A stretch of DNA of 64,000 nucleotides from Pycnopodia helianthoides (taxonomy: Eukaryota; Echinodermata; Asteroidea; Forcipulatida; Asteriidae): the NCBI GenBank assembly GCA_032158295.1, contig CM063246.1:20040135-20104134 (forward strand). Reading direction: 5' to 3'. Made by a program: the position numbers and the translations under genes. The notes under the pieces are model-generated. The model saw nothing but the letters and a program-made list of their open reading frames with translations, was not told the origin of the DNA and did no database searches. Shown piece by piece: positions 51,585-61,099 of the stretch. Each line of letters starts with the position of its first letter. Position 1 is the stretch's first letter.

Positions 51585-54500
51585 GTAAGGTGGACAGTTT
51601 GCGAAATTTGGCAGGGAGAGGTAGTTTTTTTATTTTATTTATAGACCTTATGCATTGACGTCAAGCCTCCATCTTAGATGTAAAACGATGATAAAATAAT
51701 GGAAAACGCACAGCTATGTACGCGCGACACACAGAGTCAGCCAATGAGATCTATTCTTTTGACCTCTAACCGAGGGCGCCCTACTCAAATGACGTCTTTT
51801 GCATTAAGGTCTATTGCATTATTTCAACTAAACTTGTCCGTGAGTTTACGCGATCCCACAGATGTACAAACACATAATAACGGAAGTTTTATAGGTCTTT
51901 TGTAATGCATAACTGTCATTTTCGCAAACTATTTAGGCCTAGTACTAGTAGTACAATTATTTTCTGATAGGGCACTGCTAAATGTTTACACTTAAACATC
52001 CAACAACTAATACTATAGTTTATGAGCTTCCCGACGCAATAAAACCCTTTAAGAAGGAATGGGAGACTTTGGAACGCTAGGTGGCAGCACACTTAACCAG
52101 GTAAATTATTATTGTTTTCGTGAGCATGCACACATTTCCGAGAACGATGGATTTACCTGTAAGTCTTCTTCCACCTAGCGTCACTTTTCCCCATATCCCC
52201 GTTGACTTTGGTATGGAATTAGCCGTTGAAAGCAGCTTACCAACCAAAATGCCGTATTATAAATGCCGGCTAAAAAAGCTAAACTTGTTTTAACACTTAG
52301 GCCTATTCCACCATAGTAAAACACTAAACCATTATTGCTTTGTCCTTCGGATGGGACGTACAGCCGTAGTTCATGTATGTTGTGTAATGCACGTAAAAGA
52401 ACCCAGTTATACTTATCGCTAAGAGAAGGGGCTTGCTCCGGTGGGTCTGGCAGTGGCTGCTGAATGCACCGCGGCACCATGTAAACCCTTGTAAGGTGCT
52501 ACATAAATTGGTCTCATTAATTTACTTATTTCAAAAACCTGTCTTAAAATGTTTCTGTTTGTTCAAGCGCCTTGAGTATCTTATTACTAGAAACGTGCGC
52601 TTATTATAAGATTATATGTAATTGTTATTAATAAGGTTTCAATGAAACCTCAAATATTAGGGAAAATAATTACAATGTAGGCTACATCTTTATGTATCGA
52701 GAACATCGTTCACAACTTTACATTCTACGTACAAAACATTCGCACACGAGTTCGGGGGTACGAGTAAGATGGAGTGCGAGTTGGTTGGAGTACGAGTTGG
52801 TTGGAGTGCGAGTTGGTAGGAGTACGAGTTGGTTGGAGTACGAGTTGGTTGGAGTACGAGTTGGTTGGAGTACGAGTCGGTAGAAGTACGAGTCGGTTGG
52901 AGTACGAGTCGGTTGGAGTGCGAGTTGGTTGGAGTACGAGTTGGTTGGAGTACGAGTTGGTTGGAGTACGAGTTGGTTGGAGTACGGGCTGGTTGGAGTA
53001 CGAGTTGGTAGGAGTACGAGTTGGTAGGAGTACGAGTTGGTTGGAGTACGGGTTGGTTGGAGTACGAGTTGGTTGGAGTACGAGTTGGTTGGAGTACGAG
53101 TTGGTTGGAGTACGAGTTGGTTGGAGTACGAGTTGGTTGGGAGTACGAGTTGGTGGAGTACGAGTTGGTTGGAGTACGAGTTGGTTGGAGTACGAGTTGG
53201 TTGGAGTACGAGTTGGTTGGAGTACGGGTTGGTTGGAGTACGAGTTGGTTGGAGTACGAGTTGGTTGGAGTACGAGTTGGTTGGAGTACGAGTTGGTTGG
53301 AGTACGAGTTGGTTGGAGTACGAGTTGGTTGGAGTACGAGTTGGTTGGAGTACGAGTTGGTTGGAGTACGAGTTGGTTGGAGTACGAGTTGGTTGGAGTA
53401 CGAGTTGGTTGGAGTACGAGTTGGTTGGAGTACGAGTTGGTTGGAGTACGAGTTGGTTGGAGTACGAGTTGGTTGGAGTACGAGTTGGTTGGAGTACGAG
53501 TTGGTTGGAGTACGAGTTGACCGCCATGGAATCAGATGGTGTGTATCAAAAATATTGACCTATACTTCTTCTTTTTTTCCCCTTTAATTTGCAGCCGGAG
53601 TTTATGAAGCAGCTCAAGCTAATCCGAACCCAAATACGAGGTATGTACATACATGTATTTTGTGTAATTTCCAATAATTCGAACCTTTTCCTCACTTGAT
53701 GCGGTATTTGAAAACAGTAAACATTCTTCACGATGTCTTCAACAGCTACAACCAATCGTACAGATTCGCACGACTCTGCTTCGTCTGAGTGTCAAAGAGC
53801 CGACCAGCATCTGTGTCAACCATGGGAGATACATCAAGCCTACGAGGCTGGTTACTACCAAGACATACATGTACCTAATGCTACCAGCTTCTGGTACTCT
53901 GTACCTGGTAACAAGATCCTGGTGAACGCGACTGGACTGACCTACCAAGAGTACGATACACCATATCCAATCATTACGAATGAGAGCTACCATCGGGGTG
54001 ACTGTGATGGGCAGGCAGAGGCTTGCTCTGTCTTAGACGCTCATCCCTGTACACTGGCCGAGTTGAAGGAGGCATACTTGAGAGGCTATCGACAACCATC
54101 CAGCCAATGGCTTTATTTCTCGGAACCCGGACTCGATGCTCAACTGTTCAACGATCGTTGCTACCGCGCAGGTTATAGTTGCTATGAGGGCATTGTAGCA
54201 TACAGTACGATTCCCCCGTTATCGGGTCCAGTATTCTGCTGCAGCTTCCGGAGTGAAGAGAGTTCTTCTCCTGCCATGTGCTGCCCCGGGCTCGTGAGCC
54301 CTCGAGACCCCAGCATCACACAAGAGATGTATGCAAAGGAAGACCGTGATGGGATGGCGAGTGCTTGCTCTGCTCTGAAAGCTCACCTATGTACCCTTGC
54401 TGAGTTGAAAGAAGCCTATCTGCAAGGGTACCGTCAACCTCTTCGACAACTCGTCAACTGCAATCAACTCTGGCTTTATTTTTCAGACCCCGACCGCGAC

Positions 54501-54629
54501 GCTAAGATGTACAATGACGGGTGTGGTCATTATACAGGGCGCGTAGATGAGTGCTATGAAGGAATTGTGGTAAATACTCCGAGGCCAGACCCGTCTGGTC
54601 GAGTTTTCTGCTGTCCGCGGCTTCTGTAA
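51264..54629 (+). CDS. Secreted PAN/apple-like protein with novel cysteine-rich repeats (3 exons)
   Basis: Model: exons 51264-51584, 53595-53640 and 53746-54629, with phases 0 then 1, encoding 416 residues. Residues 1 to about 18 are a signal peptide. Residues 21-106 look like a PAN/apple domain: Cys21, 58, 62, 68 and 80, with the segment SCGNLCLSDTRCFSINYSE typical of the fold. A short basic linker (exon 2) follows. The C-terminal part holds two clear homologous repeats (about residues 216-288 and 330-412) and a shorter, diverged first one (from about 138). They share C-x7-C, then TLAELKEAYL, GYRQP, W-L-Y-F-S-(E/D)-P, CYEGIV and a closing FCC. I do not recognise this repeat family. There is no membrane segment, so the protein is probably secreted. 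N-glycosylation sites occur at N23 and N72. PAN domains commonly bind proteins or sugars; the ligand is unknown. Confidence 0.75.
52074..52181. repeat. 108-bp foldback in intron 1 of the PAN/repeat gene
   Basis: The inverted arms start ACGCTAGGTGG on each strand and end AGGTAAAT; they match imperfectly over about 31 bases. It is a small MITE-like element. Confidence 0.6.
52196..52640. mobile_element. Probable retroposon (SINE- or L2-tail-like) remnant in intron 1
   Basis: The stretch with GGCAGTGGCTGCTGAATGC, followed by GTAAGGTGCTACATAAATTGG and by AAGCGCCTTGAG, resembles the 3' ends of invertebrate SINE/L2-type retroposons as I remember them. No internal promoter or coding part is clear. 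Boundaries are approximate. Confidence 0.35.
52770..53519. repeat. 16-bp minisatellite array, about 47 copies, in intron 1
   Basis: Unit GGAGTACGAGTTGGTT, nearly homogeneous, with scattered variants (GTGCGAG, ACGGGT, TTGGTAGG). Because the unit has no stop in several frames and 16 is not a multiple of 3, long spurious frames (up to 269 codons, 16-residue period) are open on both strands. It lies wholly between a good donor (51585) and acceptor (53594), so it is intronic. Confidence 0.95.
53595..53640 (+). CDS. Exon 2 of the PAN/repeat protein: short linker
   Basis: 46 bases between TTTAATTTGCAG and GTATGT. It is the only link that keeps exons 1 and 3 in frame, adding 15 residues (PEFMKQLKLIRTQIR) and the first base of an Ala codon. 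It is helix-forming and basic. Confidence 0.6.
53746..54629 (+). CDS. Exon 3 of the PAN/repeat protein: cysteine-rich repeats
   Basis: The exon starts after CTTCAACAG and ends at TAA (54627-54629). It encodes the Ser/Thr-rich linker, a diverged repeat beginning CQRADQHLC, and two close repeats with ACS(V/A)L-x-AH-x-CTLAELKEAYL. Repeat 3 has a small insertion (VNCNQ) before the WLYFS motif. An in-frame ATG at 53733 lies in the intron just before the acceptor and is not the start. Confidence 0.78.
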
Positions 54630-54944
54630 ATGATATAAACACTTTCAAGTGTTCATTTTCATTGCGTCAAGCTTAAACAAAGGCTAACAACCAAAAGAAA
54701 ACAAATACACGTACATGTACATACTATACGAATGTAGTCTTTACAGTGGAAACATCTGCCGATGAGGTGTTCGCTTAACCCTGTGTGACACCATTAACAA
54801 CAAACAAAACTCACAGTCGGACACCTTCGCTCACTTCTTGAGTGTCAGTTTAATATTTGGGTGTCATACATTTTTGACGAGAACCCAATCACTTTTGTTA
54901 TCACCCAAAGCATTAGATATAGACCCTTAATACTTATATGACTA

Positions 54945-54950
54945 AATAAA
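54945..54950 (+). terminator. Candidate polyadenylation signal AATAAA for the PAN/repeat gene
   Basis: AATAAA in ACTAAATAAAATC, about 315 bases after the stop codon. Confidence 0.45.
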
Positions 54951-57780
54951 ATCACTTCCAGCAAACTGCTGTGATCCTTACACGTGAAGCGGTGACACAC
55001 TGAGCAAGTCCTGGTCGTTCTCGGTCGCAATCCTTTTGGGCACATTTGACAACTCCTATGGAAATTCCGGGAAAGCTGGTCATTGATGGATTTTTTTTTA
55101 GTGCAAAAAAACCCTGTTAGTAATAAGACAATTGACATGCTATTTAGCTGGGTGTAGTTGTGGAACTTGGAATTTGTTAGATAACAACAAATACAATTGG
55201 TGGAGTACTGACTTAAACGATTACCCGCAAGGTGATACTATTTTGTTGGGAAACGTAAATAATAAAAACGACTAATGATTGCGAGACGGGAAAAACATCG
55301 GCAAACATCGCACTCGGGACCCTCAGAATCAGCGACGATTAGGGCAACACTTTTATGGGCACACAAAGGGGTGAAGCACCAGTTTTCCAGGGGCCATTTC
55401 TGGTCTAATAAAACTGTCGTTTCCGTTTTCATTTTTTAAACAAGCCCCTTTTCAGCGCTCTTTTTATGCCATTTACTTTTTATTTTCATAACATGTTCTG
55501 CTACTCAAACTAGAAAAAAAGATACGATGTAAGAAATCAGCTCACCAAGATTGCAGTATAGCAACATTCAAACTGTTATCTTCTGCAAACTCACGAAGCT
55601 TTGGTATAACTAAGAACCACGTGTGCAAGTATTAAAGCTTGTACAGTCTCCAGGCCCTATCCACGTGAAGTGGGATAGGGAAGTTGATTCAAAGAGGGCT
55701 ATATCAGACGAAATGTTTACACAACTTTCGCCGTACCGGGTGGGGGGAGGGGAGAAATTCCTGCCACACCGGCATCAGTAGATACGTTTACATACATTCA
55801 TATTGTTTAGGTTAACCCTGGGGGGTGTAGCTGCCATTGGATAACTGTAATTTATTTTCTTTCTACTGTGTAAGCAAACTGAGCTTGAGTGTAGAGTCTG
55901 GGCGCTAGAAATAATGTTCAATCGATTTATGGTGTCATCTGGGGGAAATTTGGTTAGAACATTTTTTGATTTATTTTAACCCATCCTATTTTTTTGTCAG
56001 CTCATTTTACCTTAATTATACCTTTTACGTCTCCATTGTGTTGATTTATAGATGATAAGTTGTTGATTTTCTGAGTTTAATTGTACATCGCCTTTGAGCG
56101 TATATGATTACGGCGCTTTGTGATTAAGTTGTATTATTACTATTGATGGTATACATTTGGCCTGACGTACGGTAGGCAGATATTTGTTGTTTCTCGAGAT
56201 CTATATAAGCACATTTTGTAATGATATTTAGCACTGGTTAAATTAATGATATATGTAACACTTTGACACTGGTTGCTCAGAATACAAAATTCAACGCTTT
56301 ACCATTCCTTTCAGGTTAATAATTAGCATAGAAAATTGAGTAATTTGCGGCACCACTTCGAGAGTGTGGGTGGTTCGACTGGTGCGTGTGGATAATAGAC
56401 TAACGCTGTTGTGGCGTGCTGCTTTCAAAAACTTAGATACCCGGGGCATGGACATGAGTTTCGTCACTGGGCAGAATAATGAACCTTTGTGTCTATAATA
56501 ATATCTTAAAGCATTGTCTTAATTACAGAGTCTCAGACAACCCAAGTGCCATTACACTTCTCAATCATAGTTCACATCTGTAGTGTAAAAGTATTCATCA
56601 TAATTATCATCACGAACATATTTGAGTATATTTAGTGCAACATTTCACCAGTTTGGGGTCATTATTGAATCCTCAAAAGGTACTGCGATGACCACGTGAC
56701 TTCTTAACCCATACTTGCCCTAAAGAGGAAGAAACTAAGGAGTTCAAAATGATGACATTGAGAGAATTGTCAATATATTCATAAATTGTAACAACAAATC
56801 TGGCCTCCGCTGGCTTTGGCGGCTAAATTGAATTTCACATGATGCATTTTTTGATAGTCACGTGTTACTTCGGACCCCCTTTTGAAAATAAAGTCACATG
56901 TCTAATAGTTGATAAACAATGCACATGATGGTTAACGGTAAAACAGGGTTTCAAGGTAAATTAATAACGGTTGCCATGGTTACAGTAGCCACATTTCAGT
57001 CACCCTTAATGAGGATTATCTAACATCATCAAGTAAAACTAAATATGTGGCAATTTTTTCATCCATTGCTTTGCTATTTTATGTAAAAAGTTTGTATCCA
57101 AACGCGGGTTTCTTGATCGTATTCCAAACTTGACCTACAATATGCACTGTCACATGAACAGTTGACTGATTGATGACGTTAATGTACTGAAAAAAACTCT
57201 GATTTTCTTTGCAATTAGTCATTAACAACACATAGTTTAATATTAATGTACAATTAGTGTTTTAATTATATGTATGCCAAGTAAATATAATATTTAACTT
57301 TATATTTTGATGCTTGGAACATTTTTTGTCCAATCTGATCGAGTTGATCCATGCCTCATTTACGCGATTTGATTAAAATCAACGTTACTTTTGCACCACT
57401 GTTAGTTTATCAATAATACTCATATCAACTTTGATGTGTTTATCTTTACGTTCCATACGTTTTTGAATCTGTACAAGATGGTTATTTTGATTAACTATGT
57501 TTACTCAGAACATCGTAACATAATGTAAAGTAACTTCTTTACAATATTACAAGTTTGAGATAACCATGAACAATTAAGGTATTCATTTGAACATTTTGAA
57601 ACCTTTATTTGTTATCGATGATTGTTCAAAAATTATGCAAAGGCTTCGGTGAATAATTTGTAATGCACCTATTTATGACGTCATCATCCTCTTTTGCACC
57701 ATTTTTAAAACGAGATCAAGATAACAACTAAACAGATTGTTTTCTTCACGCACTAATTGATCCTCAACAACAAAAACGAG
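54951..57780. other. No gene seen
   Basis: Intergenic. A block at about 55688-55740 is related, in inverted orientation, to about 44110-44195 (GAAGTTGATTCAAA, AGACGAAATGT). Otherwise only the possible L2 tail at 56.1 kb. Confidence 0.5.
56075..56150. mobile_element. Possible L2/CR1-type retroposon 3' tail
   Basis: CATCGCCTTTGAGCG, CGGCGCTTTGTGATTAAG and TATTATTACTATTG resemble the 3' tail of L2-like elements. Only the tail is present. Confidence 0.3.
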
Positions 57781-57936
57781 ATGTTACGTGTTATCTTTTT
57801 GACGGCCATTTATTGCCTTTCGGTCGGGGCAGCCAAGCTCTGTCAAAACGCAAACACCGCCACCTCTCGAAGCCTGTATTTCAGTCGCATAGCCGATCTG
57901 ATCCTACACGGGTACGAATACCGGACCCACAGCTAA
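57781..57936 (+). pseudogene. Truncated duplicate of exon 1 of the PAN/repeat gene
   Basis: The sequence matches the signal peptide and first third of exon 1 of the gene at 51264: both read IYCLSVGAAKLCQNA and, further on, SRSLYFS and IADLILHGY. It has an ATG and stays open for 51 residues, but a TAA follows where the parent continues into the PAN cysteines, and no later part of exon 1 follows. No further exons were found downstream. It is either a dead partial duplicate or, less likely, a very short secreted peptide gene. Confidence 0.72.
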
Positions 57937-59073
57937 TTTCCTGTCATAGCTCTCAACGGTTAATAATTGTATAGTTTTTGTATTCGCATTTTTCCCCTTT
58001 TTCTATGCAAACCAAACCCTCAAATAATATAAGCTCCCGAAAGAGGACAATAATTCAACAAATCTAGATAGATTTTTGGGTCCACAAGTTCAATCAAAGT
58101 AATGTCTGCTTCTCCTTTTTTAAACTTTTAAACTAAAACTGTAACAACGAATATAAAAAGTTTTACTTTAATGGTAACTTGCTCAAAGAAATTGCATAAT
58201 AAACTTGTCAATCGTGTTAAAAATTAACGAGTTAGCACTCTAACTGTCTTGTCTTTAGTGTAAAACAGTTTCTTTTTTCTAATAGCGGCAAAAGATTTGC
58301 TCAACATTTTTCTTGATTTTTTTCATATTGTAAACCAACACAAATTAACATAAGTTGGACAAGGGCTGTCAAGGAACTGTCATCGAAAGACGGTGTACAA
58401 CTCGGTCCATTTGATCAGTTTCTGGATCATTTTGACAGAGATTCCGGGTCGGACTAACCCAGGAAGTACGGAGTACGGGGCAGGCTTTAAATAGATGTTC
58501 TGAAGGTTCAAAAATGGACGGGTCAATAGCGGTAATATTAATAAGCTCCAAGCATAACTGACAAAATAGATTCATGATTAATCACAGAGTAGCCTTGAGT
58601 CACTGTAAACCGCGGGTTGTTATCATAAATTAATCACCAAGCTGAGGCTTTTACCTTCACATTAATAAAGTAAGGTCTATCGACGTTCAAAGCGGGAACG
58701 CAGCCCTATAAATAGACCCTAAACATAAGAGCGCGCACGCTGCCTAATGATTATTTAAACATGCCATTAAATGCATAATCAACCGATCTTTCGATAACAA
58801 TACAAAAATGGTGGAGCGCTGTCTATAGAAACGCAGTAATTAATATTATCCAATGGGTCACATAGGGTTCATTGGGCGTCTGCACCCCCCCCCCCACAAC
58901 ACACGAAGAGGAAGAAGAAATACAAACTCAAATAACTGACGTACGCCTCAGAATTGCATATTTCTTCACGCGAACGGAAACGCCATAGCAACGTCGCTTT
59001 TACGGTTGCCCCCCCCCCCCTAGAAAATACACTTTAGGTCAAACACTAAAAACAAACAATGCAAATTACGTTA
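57937..59073. other. No gene seen after the exon-1 remnant
   Basis: Searched for the remaining parts of the PAN/repeat gene downstream of the remnant; none found. C runs lie near 58886 and 59010, and GGGTC-type repeats at 58.4 kb. Confidence 0.5.
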
Positions 59074-59430
59074 TTAAAGATGTAGGTCTGATTTGGGGCC
59101 ACTTTGATTCAAAACATTTCTGTTGCCATTTTTGATTAGCTTTTTCTTATAGATTCGAGAAACCTGATCATTTCAGGTGTAAGATAAAACAAATCTGTCA
59201 ATAATTAGCGGTAGTTAACTAAACACTTACGAAATTAATTATTGCCGGGATTTCGACATCAATTCACGTCCATTAGCCATGCACAAGCAATTTCGCATTT
59301 TGTGCCAAAGATTTTTGGGGAAAAACTTGGTTTTGAAACAGCATCCTCTATCAAAAATTGCTCAGAGAAAACTCAAAAAAAGTACACCATATTACTTTTC
59401 CGTTCATTGGTGACATTCATGTTGTAGGTG
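59074..59430. mobile_element. Diverged relative of the TTAA MITE at 63500 (copy 2)
   Basis: It starts TTAAAGATGTAGGTCTGA and shares ATAGATTCGAGAAA, CACGTCCAT-AGCCATG and later segments with 63568-63850 in the same orientation. The right end is uncertain. Confidence 0.45.
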
Positions 59431-59529
59431 TCATTAGTAAAACTGCAGACAATCGCTTTGTGTACGTCATCATAACGGAAAAGAGATATTATCATAGTTG
59501 TGATTTCTTCATAGTTTAAATGTAAAAGC

Positions 59530-59632
59530 GACTACACTATAAATACTCCCGGGTCAGACTTGACCCGGGTCCAAGGGGTGGGCGGGGGAGAGGCAGACCC
59601 ATTTTGGGTCAGGCTGACCTGGAAACTGTGTG

Positions 59633-59674
<42 letters not shown>

Positions 59675-59770
59675 CAATGGGACCAGTTAGCTCGGATTCT
59701 GCGTCAGTTTGACTAATTTCTGGGTGCGTTTGATACAGATTCTGGTCACACTGACCCCCAAAATGAATCA
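59530..59770. repeat. Degenerate GGGTCA/TGACC repeats around a 40-T run
   Basis: Short units such as GACCCGGGTC, GGGTCAGGCTGACC and TCAGTTTGACTAATTTCTGG occur on both sides of T40 (59635-59674). Similar units occur at 58400-58460. The lysine-rich frame on the minus strand is an artefact of the T run. Confidence 0.55.
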
Positions 59771-59974
59771 CAGCTCGATTTCAACACAGCACTAAAGATT
59801 CATCTCCAGATGAGTTGTCAGTATTGCCGTAGTGATTTGTATTGTGACATCACACTTTGCTTAGCAGTTAAGATTATTCGCAATTCAAGCCAAAGTTATA
59901 TAGCACCTTTGTGGAATCAGCCCCCCGAGGCACCTGGGACTCGCAACCAGTTCTTTTGAGTCTAGTAAACCCAT

Positions 59975-60003
59975 ATTGAATTGAATTGAATTGAATTGAA
60001 TTG
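59975..60003. repeat. (TTGAA)n pentanucleotide microsatellite
   Basis: Five consecutive ATTGA units. The flanking text could be the 3' end of a retroposon, but no element was recognised. Confidence 0.8.
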
Positions 60004-60118
60004 TTTTATTTCATCAGGTATAAAAAACACATGAAATTTAAATTCCAATTGTACAGCAACAGATAAAATAGTAAAATGTAAAAAATATTAAAATGTAAAA
60101 AATATGCTTTGATTGCTC

Positions 60119-60144
60119 TTTATTCTTCCTCCTCGTTCTTTATT
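60119..60144 (-). terminator. Duplicated polyadenylation signal (two AATAAA on the minus strand)
   Basis: TTTATT occurs at 60119-60124 and 60139-60144, each as the start of a 20-bp direct repeat of TTTATTCTTCCTCCTCG type. Both lie 80-105 bases after the stop codon of the CUB-LDLa gene. Confidence 0.5.
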
Positions 60145-60221
60145 CTTCCTCCTCGTTCTTTTTTTTGCGCTTGTTTACAAAAAGGCGTGTGTTTTTTTGT
60201 GTTTTTTTTAACTGCAGCTAA

Positions 60222-61099
60222 TTATCTGCTTTCCCTGACATGACCTCCATCAGAATACACCGGAAAAGAGTTGCCGTTCGGTGTTTCGTCGCCGGGGGTT
60301 AACCTTCTGCTACCCTGGGGGAAGAGTTCCCCTCTCGGCCCGGCGCCCAGGGAATCCCGTTGAAGTCCAGACCTAGTAGGGGTCCACTGTGCTGATCTCA
60401 TAGGTTCAATAGTCGGGTTCACTCTCTTTTTCATTAGAAAAAGGGGTGACTTGATTCGAGGTGGAATACTAGATTCGGCCTCTTGTCCATACAACGGTCC
60501 AGATGGACTGTTTGTAGTTAAAACTTTGGACATCGCCGGGTTTACATTTTGGTCTTCACTTACGTCTGACGAGGGGTGATGACCGTCTGAAGGAAATGCT
60601 TTAGTTTGGGAAGTTTTGCGAGTATCTTGATTGGTGTGTATTGGTAGAAAGGGTTGTTGTCTGCTAAGTGTTTTCGTTTTCCCGCCTTTAGCTCCGATTG
60701 GACCGCGACCGTCGTCCACGACAAGAAAGACGTTATTCAAGGTGTTGACGTCATCATGACGTCCACCTTCAGACCTCTGGGTCAGTTGTTGAGCCTGCTG
60801 GCCAATTCTCCTCTGCCTGCTGTCGGCACTCCGGGGAGACTTACTCCCACCCGGACCCGGTCCCTCCGCCGTCACGCAGGGGCAACAGCCGGCGCAGCTC
60901 TTGCGCGGGCACACGCCCGAACAAAAATGACGACTCGGCGTTGTGCAGCAACCGCCCAACTCACAGCACCGTGCGCGACGAAACCTACCAAAGTACCAGG
61001 GTATGTAACCCGGACGCCAACAGCACCAGTAGATAAGTAAAATGACCGGGGCAACGCATAACACAATAACCAAGGGTATCCAGTCGATGTCATAAACCA
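60222..61099 (-). CDS. CUB-LDLa receptor last exon: TM helix and cytoplasmic tail
   Basis: It begins after TTTTCTTGCAG with VVYDIDW and ends at TAA (60222-60224). A helix of about 20 residues is followed by aromatic and cysteine-rich sequence (about 12 Cys in 45 residues), then a low-complexity hydrophilic tail with VFLVVDDG as the only hydrophobic patch. The opposite-strand frame at 60654-61040 is its shadow. Confidence 0.78.

Noticed and set aside
52718..53587. Long frames (up to 269 codons) with 16-residue repeats on both strands
   Set aside because: They translate the 16-bp minisatellite; frames are open on both strands and the array lies in an intron with good borders.
59532..59771. 79-codon frame with a lysine run
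   Set aside because: The lysines come from the 40-T run; the rest is degenerate GGGTC repeat.
60654..61040. 128-codon plus-strand frame
   Set aside because: It is antisense to the last exon of the CUB-LDLa gene, whose phases and domains are consistent.
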